A stretch of 64,000 nucleotides of DNA from Phymatolithon calcareum (taxonomy: Eukaryota; Rhodophyta; Florideophyceae; Hapalidiales): assembly GCA_977006965.1 (NCBI GenBank), contig OZ345364.1:558001-622000 (forward strand), read 5' to 3'. A model generated the notes under the pieces. The model was not told where the DNA came from. It worked only from the letters and a program-made list of their open reading frames with translations, and did not search any database. Both the position numbers and the translations under genes were made by a program. Of this stretch, positions 55,510-64,000 are shown in pieces; the first letter of the stretch is position 1, and each line of letters opens with the position of its first letter.

Positions 55510-56007
55510 CTACAACGCCTTGAACGCCAGGCAGTCGCGAAGCGGGTAGGTCCCATTTTCCACATTTTTGATGACAATTCCAGACTGATCAAGCACCTGA
55601 TAAGACGTAAGCGGAATGACTATGCACTTCTTCATCAAGATTAGAGGCTGCTTTCCAACAAAAGCCTCATGGCCAATGCCGGTAGTAGAACCGCTCCCAA
55701 TGTTGAACGGCTTGAAGAATGACTTCGAAAACGGGACAGCAGGTGCCAGACTTGAAATTCCAAACGTGTCGTACGTTCTTGCTATTCGAGGCTCGCCAGT
55801 GCCACTTACATGGCCAATTCTACCAATTCGAGTCCAATGCTTCGAACAGATAGCGCTTGTGAAGGGCACTCCTGGTCTGGCCCCGATATCGAAAACGGTT
55901 TGATCATTGCAAAACCGGAATTTGCACTGGGTGAAGCACGGGACGGCAGTAACAACCCCGACGCACAGAATTGAGAAGGCCAGTAGGAATGATTGATAGC
56001 GAAACAT
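55510..56007 (-). CDS. secreted protein of 165 aa with six Cys, unknown family
   Basis: Intact single-exon frame. Residues 1-21 (MFRYQSFLLAFSILCVGVVT) are a signal peptide. The mature part has six Cys (24, 28, 33, 54, 128, 159), allowing three disulfides, and one N-glycosylation site (NGT, 151-153). Gly-rich blocks such as RIGRIGHVSGTGEP and GSGSTTGIGHEAFVG suggest a compact beta-rich extracellular domain, but I recognise no family. A TATA box upstream and AATAAA downstream make a complete small gene, one of only three intact host-type genes here. No paralogue is in the window. It lies between MITEs and retroposon debris. Confidence 0.8.
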   Translation of the reverse strand: MFRYQSFLLAFSILCVGVVTAVPCFTQCKFRFCNDQTVFDIGARPGVPFTSAICSKHWTRIGRIGHVSGTGEPRIARTYDTFGISSLAPAVPFSKSFFKPFNIGSGSTTGIGHEAFVGKQPLILMKKCIVIPLTSYQVLDQSGIVIKNVENGTYPLRDCLAFKAL

Positions 56008-56145
56008 GACCGGGTATAGGCAAAGAGGATTGTGTTTGAATGTTCAGATCGCGGGTTAGTGAGACGGAAACCCAGTCTCGGAGCAAGACAAAGATGCTGA
56101 AATTGTGCCGTGGATGATTCCGGCTTCCGGGCGCTTTACGCCGAG

Positions 56146-56153
56146 TTTATAAA
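56146..56153 (-). promoter_or_regulatory. TATA box of the 165-aa secreted protein gene
   Basis: TTTATAAA on the minus strand about 140 bases upstream of the ATG, in a GC-richer context (cgtttataaactcgg). A start site about 25-30 bases downstream would give a 5' UTR of about 110 bases. Confidence 0.65.
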
Positions 56154-56429
56154 CGAGCCATTTTCGTTTGCTTTGAATGCAGCTGTACTTTGCTTCTGTC
56201 AAATCTATAACGATCAGAAAAGGGAGTACCAGTGAAAGCATACTAGTGTATGAACACAGGTGCAGCATCCAGATTTTCTTTTTCTGCAGCATACTGCATT
56301 ACTACAGTCAATCCTCGTTAAATGGATGCCCAATGTGGAACGACTTTTTCCAGCAAACGGAGGATATTCCAGAAATGAATTTGAATAAGTCTGAGGACAC
56401 ACGTGTGTAGCGGAGGGACGTGGTGCCAA

Positions 56430-56838
56430 TAGGAATGAGCATCGACATTTCGATATCAACGAAATATCAGATATCAGCCTAATTTTCGCAATATCAACGA
56501 ACATCAGCCTTCTTCCAAAATATCATCGATATCGAATCATAACATAAATTCGAAAATATCAATTCAAAAATTAAAAATCTCTCTTTTTGAGAGAAGAAAC
56601 ATACCTCTTGGTGGAATGCAGATTACACAATCATAACTTTTACACGTGTACTCCGAAAATTGGTGTTATTTTTGAACAAATTGTGCAAAAATGAAGAGCA
56701 ATATCATTGATATATCAAGGAAAACTTGAATATCAACCCTAAGTCTCTTTGGGTCATACCTCTGATATTATATCAGAGGTTTGATAAAAATATCAAAAAA
56801 GGTAGCAGACTTCAGAATCTCGTTGATGCTCATCCCTA
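56430..56838. mobile_element. hAT-like MITE, 409 bp, GATATC-rich
   Basis: Ends taggaatgagcatcgaca (56430) and, inverted, tagggatgagcatcaacg (ending 56838), 15 of 18 identical. Flanks ggtgccaa and ggtgccat form an 8-bp TSD with one mismatch. The interior has repeated atatcaa and gatatc motifs and a perfect palindrome cctctgatat / atatcagagg at 56758-56778. No coding capacity. Confidence 0.8.
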
Positions 56839-58099
56839 GGTGCCATGCACATTCCGCTCATGGGAGCCGCGCTATGGTTCATACGCAAATGCACACGCGG
56901 CACATGAAGATTGTTCCTATGAAACAGCGAAGAATTTCTGATTTTTCCATTAAAAAACAGTCAGGTGGAATGAAGACAGGTAAAGTATACTCGACACGTG
57001 TACAAGTGGACATAATGCGCTGTGCGTCGGTATCAAAAAGTTAAAACAATTTTCAATCATGTGCCGTTGCCACGGTCTGGGATATTATTCTCAGATCGAG
57101 TATTCAACAAACCTTAAAACATCGTTAAATTTATGGGTATCCTATATCCGTTCATCTACTTCGTATATGGGAAAGTGAGGATATTCTGATGTAAAGTATC
57201 CATTTAAAGAGGATTCAATGTAACATAAAGTCTGTGATACAGTGAAACTCAGGGCGAATCTCCACACATCGCAACGGGAAACAACGTTAACTCCTTCGCA
57301 GTTAACCTTACGGTGACGCAAAATGTGCACTAGGAGAGTCCAATACACGTTGGCTGCTGTGCAAACGTGCTGCTGTGCTCAATATTCCAGCATCTTAGCT
57401 AATGTGCATTTAACATAAACATTTCTGATGACACGAACTAGATCTTGTGCCATTGTGTTATTTCCAACATCTAGTACTGTGTTCTATATTGCAGATCAGA
57501 TGGTCAAGATGCTGGGGAGGGTGAGTGCAATGTTGGATGAATGCCTAATGCAGGCGACGTAAAATGCTTCTCTCTCCCGGGACTGGGCAAAACATGAACA
57601 AATTATCCACCGGACCAGGGCTCATTTCGTGTAGCTCCATGGAGCAAAAAGTCGAGGGTACTGTACCATGTTACTGTACAGTACTGTACTGTTGTGATCA
57701 AATCCAGATCCAGGAGCACCTGCTGGAGAGCCGCCAAAGTGGCAGCTGTGGCAGATTGCTGCTCTGTTTCAAATTGTGCGCAGATTACCAAGAGGGAACA
57801 GTCTGCAGCAGAAATGCACATACACACCCATTCTATGAAACTTCATTGGTTACATCTATCTACCTCTTTTTCTTGCCCTTTTTTGATGACGGCAACGGTC
57901 AACCGATCAGTCAAGCTCGAACGGTCACAACTGGCATGTATATGATAAATTTAGCGTTTTAGATCACCCAGCTTCATCTACTATTGTACGGCAACCGACC
58001 GGTACCAACAAAGACGCTAAAAATATGAAACCGTTGTCCTCAATTGAGGACCTCCCGTACAATAGACACTGGTGTCTACGTGGCGGAATTTTTTTCTCA

Positions 58100-58200
58100 A
58101 TTGGATTGGATTGGCTTTCGGTTTATTTGAAGCTCCCTTTTTCAATTATCACTGCACTTGAGAGGCTTTTCGTTGCGCTAAAATCCTTCGCTTTCGTTAA
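58100..58200 (-). mobile_element. LINE-C 3' tail, inverted
   Basis: Reverse complement matches the LINE-C UTR (gcgaaggattttagcgcaac, gataattgaaaaagggagct) and ends in the ccaatccaatcc target-side sequence. It interrupts repeat unit copy 4. Confidence 0.75.
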
Positions 58201-58348
58201 CTACAATAGTTGACTTCGAACATTTTTACTTCAAGCTCGTCAAATGCATCACACTCATGGATGTCTTAAACATGCTTAGTGAAACAGTTCCTACGAGTAG
58301 CAGTGCCACAATTAATAGTGTGGCACTGCCACGCCTATTACATGTTGA

Positions 58349-58685
58349 CCTCGAAAAAGACAGACACTCCAAGGAGGACAGCGCGTGGACTAAGCGAGCA
58401 CTCGACGAGCTCCCAACCATGTTTCAGGCTGTGGACAAGTAAGGACTGCCCGCAACTTGAAATCACAGCGTGTCACAGGATAGGGGAGTAACTATCCCTC
58501 TCGAGGTCCCCAAGGAGACCAGAGGTGGGTTTTTGTAGTCCACTGAATCGTGTTACACGAACAGGAAAAGAAACTATTCCATAGACAGAATCTAGCCAAA
58601 GCCTCTAGGCCCTAGGAAAGTTGCCCCAATCGTCAGCAGATGCGTTGGTAACTTTTACTAAAAATCTACCTTTCTTCTTCTTCTT
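58349..58685 (+). mobile_element. LINE-E, 337-bp truncated copy with perfect 14-bp TSD
   Basis: Flanked by ctattacatgttga at 58335-58348 and 58686-58699. It begins inside a reading frame (KEDSAWTKRALDELPTMF then AVDK and TAA at 58439) and ends with the 3' UTR and a (TTC)n tail. It shows that the family is a LINE with a protein-coding end and fixes the unit boundaries used for the other copies. Confidence 0.9.
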
Positions 58686-58889
58686 CTATTACATGTTGAG
58701 CACAAGAGGGTCGTCGTCTTGAATTTCCCAACGCTGCAGTTGTTTTGAGCAGCACAAGTAGTCATCATGACAACCTCAGGCTCGGTCTATACCGCACATG
58801 CCCGTGCCCGTGCCTGCCCGATGTAATTACAGTAGAACTGGGCAATTCCCACCTAGTCTATACCGGATTATGTATGCCCTGTGCCAGAA

Positions 58890-59332
58890 ATTCTATTTTA
58901 GATGACTGCATCCATGCATGGCTGGGCTCACCCACCGTCTTGCTCGTACTGCACTATTCTCCAATTTGTGGAAACTAATGATCGCGCTGACCGTTGCACA
59001 GAAAGCGATAAATACCACCCAGGTAACCCAGCACAACGGGCAAATCGGAGGAGCACGAGAACTGTTCAAGTCCATGACCGTACTGGGGCTCGCAATGCGA
59101 CTGCAGTCCCCGGCCGCTCCTGTAGTAGTCTAAAAGCTCTTTTGAACTCGGAGTCACTCAAAAGACCGATAACGCGTTCGAAACACTGCCGATCACGCCT
59201 ACGCGATGCTGAGCGAAATCGCCTCTCAAGCTTGTCGCCAAACGATATGTCAACAAGCGATAGCAAGACAGTGACGATGCTGCCCACAATAGCTACAGTA
59301 TTTTGCGCATCCATCGTCGACACTAATGACAA
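58890..59332 (-). pseudogene. Harbinger-type transposase N-terminal fragment
   Basis: Minus-strand frame 59332-59066 has a Lys/Arg-rich start then VIGLLSDSEFKRAFRLLQER, similar to the LSDEEFKRxFRM-type opening of PIF/Harbinger nucleases. A continuation with TVLVLLRFARCAG follows after a stop. The catalytic DDE part is absent. The family is inferred from this block plus the element ends. Confidence 0.5.
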
Positions 59333-59428
59333 CAGCGAACAGCAAAATCAGTACGAAGGGGTCATGGAGGGGTAAACAAGCATTGTCTTCGCGCCAAATC
59401 AAAATTTCGTGCCAAATAGGAAGCAAAA

Positions 59429-59492
59429 CGGGCAGAACAGGACAGTTAACTTCTTTCCCGAGGGAAAGAAGTTAACTGTCCTGTTCTGCCCG
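59429..59492. repeat. near-perfect palindrome, 31-bp arms, 2-base spacer
   Basis: Left arm 59429-59459 (cgggcagaacaggacagtta...) and right arm 59462-59492 are exact complements. The right side then repeats ttctgcccgttttgcttcc, which pairs with the sequence left of the left arm, so an even longer stem of about 40-48 bp is possible with slippage. Confidence 0.9.
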
Positions 59493-61284
59493 TTCTGCCC
59501 GTTTTGCTTCCGAATGAGAAATTACAGTACCGTTCTACCAATAATATGCCCTAAAATTCGGGCACGGGCATGGGCACAAGCGGTATAGACCGAGCCTCAG
59601 TCCTCCTTTTTTCTTTTTCTTGAGAGTTAAGTGCATTCGAACACCGCTTCCGAATGCAAATGTACGTTCTGTAGCGACTAAACGTCGACGAGTAATGCGC
59701 GCGGCAAACGTGTTTTCGATGAGTTTCTCTGGCAGCACTTGACAATACATTCGCTGCGTCATGTGTTTCTGACCCTCTGGATGGTCACCAGAGAATGAAA
59801 GCCATCTAGCCTTCACGCAAATAGCCAGAAGAGTTTAATAACCCCCATGAACTATTGTCGCACGCGTTGAAGATGCAGCATTTTCGCACTTCTTCCACTC
59901 GACGAGCACTGCATCTCTCAACCGTTCTCCAGTCAGTGACCTCCGTTCCCATGCCAACGGGATATGGACTTATCGATGCAAATGAGGTCCGACGGAGGCA
60001 AAGTGCACTTCTATGGTCAGTTATGGCATCGACAGAATCTTGACCGAACGACGAGCGGTGCTGCGCAAACTACATGTTTCACTTGGTTGCGCACTGAATC
60101 AAATTCACTGGAGGTAGTCGGCGAACGGCCCCCCAATGTTTGAAGAAGAACGAGCGAGGAGATAGTTCTTTGGCCTTGTTGTCATCCAAAAATTGCTCTC
60201 GTTGCTGAGCTCAGCCCTTGCCAAAGACGACTATTCCGAGAAACTCAATCAACTCTGTCACTGTAGTCTCTTTTTGTCCAATTCTTCTCAGCTTAGCGGA
60301 CGCTCAAAAAAGCAAAATTTCGCAGGTGAACGTGGCTCCCCATAAGCGAGCGTATTCGACTCGCGGTGAGGCGAGACAGCATCAAGTTCCTCTTGCGATG
60401 CTTGGTCCCAAGAGCCGTTCAAAACGTAGGCGAGAGAGCCCGGAAGAGGGCGTTTAGACCTGCTGAAGGTTTTATCGCAGGTTTTGTGTCCTGCTAAGGA
60501 GTTTCTGATTGCGAATGTGGACGACACATTTGCGTTTCGCGATGAATGTCGCAGATGATAGAATGCCATAACAAAAGATCAGACATCGAACGTCTCGTCT
60601 CCACGCGAGACAATGACAGTTCGACCTTCCTTAAAACAATCAAGCGGTTTTGCAGGGTTACTTGAGACGAGAAGAGATGCTAGCAAGACATTGGTACATT
60701 CGCGTAGCACCTTAACGGCTTCTAGGTAACTTCTTATGTCGTTCTACTCTTCTTGATTGCTAACCGTCTTCCACTACGACAATTGTAAGGCGACACAAAG
60801 TGAACAGATAAGATTCGGTTCAAATACTCTCACGGCTGTTTTCGATACTCATCTCTCTACTCTCCTTCTAATATCTCCTTAATTCGAATTTCTCTCCCTG
60901 TGAGGGCCCGAGTAAGTCTTTTGCCTTGGCGCGGGCGTCACAGTCTTCTACGGGGAGTGGACGAGCCGACTCCTCCGTCTATCCAGCTCAGCGCGCAGAG
61001 ACATTAGCTTTAGCCGTTAGTATACCCTTCACAATTGGGTTGCAGAATCTAGGCCTATATAAACTCAGCGAGGCGACAAACCAACGATGGACAAGTCGGA
61101 ATCAAGTTAAGAATACCAACAACCTTCTTCACCCACCTGTGCGTTCCGTCTGTCCGACGGCATCACGCCGTAGCGGATCGCACTCAAGCCGTCCGTCAAT
61201 CGTACTGCGCTCACTAGCGCATTTGACAAGCGAAGGAGCAGAATTCTTCTCGACTGTTTTCCAGGGCCTGGCGTCATGGGAGAT

Positions 61285-62485
61285 GCTGACCGTACCCTCC
61301 AACGTCCCCAGCGACGTCTCTGAAAATCCAGCGCAACTGTTCGCTGACGATGTCCAGCTGCAATCAAAGGATGGAGAAGGAATGCAGAAGCTACTTGATA
61401 TAGCGACTACCTGGGCGAAGGAAAATGGTATGACCTGGAACACAAAGCCAGGAAAGAGCGAGATCCTTAAATACAAGGGACTCAGGAAACACACCTTCCA
61501 CATTGCGGGTCGAGTTCTTCATCAAGCTTGGAGGCTCTCGTACCTCGGTATAAGCATGAACCACAAAGGCGTAACAGACGACATGGCGTTATCAAGAGTA
61601 CGAAATGCAGTGGGGTGCATACACAAACTGCGGGATATTGGAGTCAATGTTCGAGGCTTTCAGCCTGTGACATGCATTAGAATCTTCAAGTCGCTTATTT
61701 TGCCAAAGTGGGAGTACGCACTCCACGTCACGCCTCTGACAAAGCGAATACAATCAGCAATCGAATCTGCAGAAGGTTTATTCTTCAAGTATGTTTTTGG
61801 GACATATGCCCAGCACCGCCATGGAAGAATGCGAGTTCTGTGCCGACTAGAACCACCTGCCATGAGGAGAAGACACCAAGCAGAAAGGTTCTCTGCGAGT
61901 CTTGTGAAACAGAAGAAGCGCCTCGACGAAGCAGATGAGTATTCTGGGAGAGATGAAGACATTAAGGAGGCAATCAAGGACATAGAGTGCCTCAAGAAAT
62001 ATGAAGATCTGCAGCAAGCTCTCGACAAAGCCAAGGAGGGCTCAGTCGCAAAGAAAGGGCGAGGAAAAGAAATAATTGAGTTATGGGCAGAGGAAGAAGA
62101 GGGAAGATCGCTCGAGATACCAACTGATTCGAACAATCTACCGATGGTTCTCCGCGTAAGAGAAAGATCTACACGGTTGCGATGCCTACGGCTGATATTC
62201 AAAAGAGCACCTCTTTGGAGAAAATCAGTACTTGGTGCATACTTTGGTGTCACAGCCGTGATTGAGCTGGTCGCGCTCCAACGCATTCTATCTTCATCCA
62301 AGATTAGTCCTGAAATTGAATATGAATGTAAGCGACTAACTGGAGCACTTGTTGAGAGAGAAATACGAATCAAGGATGTACTGAACAGTCAAACTACGTG
62401 AGCTTAGAAAATCGTGCGAAAGCGGCCCTGTTACTCTTCAAGAGAGGCCTTGGGAGCTTTTAAAATAAATCAACACATATCCCCT
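61285..62485 (+). pseudogene. LINE-B reverse transcriptase, 5'-truncated, with 3' UTR
   Basis: From about 61285 the frame reads as a non-LTR RT cut just before the catalytic block: SENPAQLFADDVQLQSKDGE (the F-ADD motif), GMTWNTKPGKSEIL, WRLSYLGISMNHKGV and LILPKWEYALHVTPL (thumb). A coiled, Lys/Glu-rich C-terminal region and VTAVIELVALQRILSSSKIS follow, ending at 62401. The fingers and endonuclease are missing. The part of the frame before 61285 (from 60926) is unrelated-looking. The 3' UTR (aaagcggccctgttactctt ... aaaataaatcaacacatatc) matches the two short copies. I cannot place its TSD. Confidence 0.8.
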
Positions 62486-62689
62486 GACCGTACCGTACCA
62501 TCTCTTCATCGTGAAGATTTAGCGACAATGAAGATGGGCGAGGATGAGTACCGTAAGCAGTCCTCGCGGGTACCGCGCTTTGCCGGTGTTGGCTCGGTTC
62601 AAGCTGGCGAGCTTCTGCAATGCCATCGTCAGTGTCCCCTATCTTGACGTTGAACGTTTTGACTGCCTTAAAGTTAGTCTTCTTAGGAG

Positions 62690-63324
62690 GATTTGGGCGA
62701 GAATAACGACTTTCCGGTTCCCTCGGATATGGCTATGTAGGGAAATTGGTCCATAGCTTTTCGTTTTGCAAATGTCTCCGTCCTAATATATCGGGACAAC
62801 CTTAACCCTTCTCTAGTCCAATGGGGTCATTCGAAATCGGCCACAGGCTTGCCATATTTCAAACCAAAGTCTCGCTCTCTGCTTCGGGTCAACCTTTACC
62901 ATCTCGTTCCTGACCGTATCCAGCCCCAGGACTGATGAAGTAACCGATTCGATGTCATGCCGAAATGCCCAGTCTGGGCTGAACGTTCTCGGGTCAATTT
63001 CCATACATTTGTTTGCGGAGCATACATTGGCGATGTGGGAAGAAAGCAGCCGCGGCGCAAGCTCCTCGCCTTCCTTAGTTTTCCCTGTATTTCCCTGCAA
63101 GTGTCCTTGCCATTTTCGACGTTTTTGAAATGGACGAGGCCGCGGGGAGCTCGTTGAGCTAGTCGACGAATCGTGTTCTTCGCGACCGTGAGTGCCTTTT
63201 TCATCATTGCCTTGAATTGTTTGTCTATCGCGGCACCTGCTTCGTTTTTGGACTGGGGAGCTTTTTTTAAGAGCCGAGTTTGTTCTTTTGCAATATACTC
63301 TCTTTCCGCCGTCCGTTGCCACAA
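62690..63324 (-). pseudogene. non-LTR RT finger-region fragment
   Basis: Minus-strand frames give basic sequence (KKALTVAKNTIRRLAQRAPR), a frameshift, then QRARLWFEIWQACGRFRMTP and RRVKVVPIY-DGDICKTKSY, SYGPISLHSHI: the W-KxxxVxPIxKxGDxxxxxxYRPISL block that opens LINE RT domains. TAG codons replace the Trp and Lys of that block. A match to the end of the dispersed repeat unit follows. The family is not LINE-A by sequence. Confidence 0.6.
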
Positions 63325-63800
63325 GCGTTAGCAGATGCGTTGGTAACTTTTAAACAAAAATCTACCTCTCTTCTTTTTCCGTTGTCCAGGAGGAGGGTTG
63401 AGTCCTGTCGTCTCAAATTTTTTTGGCGCCATGGTCTGAGTAGAGCATTCACTGCAGATTTGGTCCGGTGAACCCAAACTGATGGTGTTTTGGAAAATGG
63501 GTATTAACGCACTTACGACGATACTGGTGAAGCCAAGTTCGAAAAATAGTGACGTTAACATGTCTGTATCTACTCATTGAGAATAGCCTCTCAATGTACA
63601 GACTCCCTAAAGAGGACAGCGCGTGGACTAAGCGAGTGCACGACGAGCTCTTGACCATGTTTCATGCTGTCGCCAAGCAAACCTGAAATCACGCGCGTCA
63701 CAGGACAGTGGAGTAATTTTCCCCCTCGAGGTCCCGAAGGAGACCAGAAGTGGGTTTATGTAGTCCACTGAATCATGTTACACAAACAAAATAGATTGTG
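63320..63800 (+). mobile_element. LINE-E pieces
   Basis: 63325-63375 is a short tail (agcagatgcgttggtaac ... ctacctctcttct). 63575-63800 is another copy's coding end (KEDSAWTKR then HDELLTMFHAVAK) with its UTR up to gttacacaaacaaaatag, lacking the (TTC)n end. The rest of the window to 64000 shows nothing I can support. Confidence 0.55.
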
Positions 63801-64000
63801 ATAGCGAGGTAGGCTTGGAGACTGCCTGCCTTGACAGGCTTTAGAAAGATCTGCGGTTTTATTCGAAACATAATACCGAAATTTTGACGACTTTGCTTTC
63901 ACGGCATCCAACGGCCTAGCTCCCCAGAGAAGGCGAGCAGTGTCGCGCTTCTCCTTACTAGAGTTCCCGGACACCGTCCTGTAACTCTTAGGAACCTCCT

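Larger units (their letters stand above)
58779..59596. mobile_element. PIF/Harbinger-like element, internally deleted, 818 bp
   Basis: Terminal inverted repeats ggctcggtctataccgc (58779 and inverted, ending 59596), with similar GC-rich continuations (tgcccgtgcccgtgcc / tgcccatgcccgtgcc). Both ends are flanked by tca (58776-58778, 59597-59599), a 3-bp TSD. The paralogous empty site is gctcagtcctc near 2747. GG ends, 3-bp TSD and the transposase fragment inside fit PIF/Harbinger. Contains a 31-bp-arm palindrome. Confidence 0.75.
57960..60560 (+). repeat. dispersed repeat unit, copy 4, split by several insertions
   Basis: Pieces at about 58000-58100, 58205-58348, 58700-58778 and 59597-60560 are consecutive parts of the 1.8-1.9 kb unit (agacactggtgtct palindrome, tcatggatgtctt, gtcatcatgac, gtcactgtagtctc). 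The gaps are an inverted LINE-C tail, a LINE-E tail and a Harbinger-like element. A further piece resumes at about 62525-62760 after the LINE-B insertion. The stretch 57050-57960 before it holds no gene I can support. Confidence 0.65.

Noticed and set aside
59429-59492. palindrome as a Rho-independent terminator
   Set aside because: The sequence is eukaryotic, there is no following T tract, and the palindrome lies within a transposon.

Overview
The window is eukaryotic nuclear DNA and is almost entirely transposable elements in various stages of decay. There are no bacterial operons, rRNA or tRNA genes, or CRISPR arrays. Arthropod origin is my best guess, possibly a chelicerate such as a tick. 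The reasons are a TCAGT initiator about 25-30 bp downstream of an AT-rich box in front of both members of a small secreted Cys-rich gene pair, compact intronless secreted-protein genes, and the mix of Ty3/gypsy, DIRS, copia, hAT, piggyBac, Harbinger and LINE sequences. The species assignment is inference only.

Left part (0-18 kb): two or more copies of a roughly 1.8-1.9 kb dispersed repeat lie head to tail (0.5-4.5 kb), and two 5'-truncated LINE tails with target-site duplications (TSDs) are nested in the second copy. A LINE endonuclease relic follows (4.5-5.2 kb). A segmental duplication (5.5-10.9 kb and 14.5-17.3 kb) carries a fold-back element holding a LINE tail and a Cys-rich secreted protein gene (236 aa and 173 aa). 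The first copy additionally took up a SINE-like insert and a hAT element with a broken transposase.

Centre (18.7-27.3 kb): a nearly complete Ty3/gypsy element has two 322-bp LTRs (9 differences counted by eye) and a 4-bp TSD. Its gag is followed by a -1 frameshift-type junction into pol (protease, RT, RNase H, integrase, and a tail with AT-hook-like repeats), but pol has one nonsense codon and one frameshift. Between pol and the 3' LTR, on the opposite strand, is a long reading frame of about 459 codons with a single TGA. Its C-terminal part looks like a Cys/His/Asp hydrolase. This antisense cargo gene is the most interesting item in the window.

Middle-right (27.5-37.6 kb, all minus strand): a Ty3-like gag relic, a DIRS-like tyrosine-recombinase retrotransposon relic that has lost its RT, and a copia-like relic. 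From 38 to 42.8 kb there is mostly unannotatable DNA with small palindromes.

Right part (42.8-64 kb): truncated LINEs; a long LINE with endonuclease, RT, RNase H and a terminal zinc finger (44.6-48.8 kb, several stops); a coiled-coil gag-like relic (49-50.7 kb); a piggyBac-like element with TTAA ends carrying a broken Cys-rich ORF; two hAT-type MITEs; one host-type single-exon secreted protein gene with TATA box and poly(A) signal (55.5-56.2 kb); and another repeat unit broken up by a LINE tail, a (TTC)n-tailed retroposon, a Harbinger-like element and a truncated RT-bearing LINE. Only three ORFs look like intact host genes: the two Cys-rich proteins and the 165-aa secreted protein.
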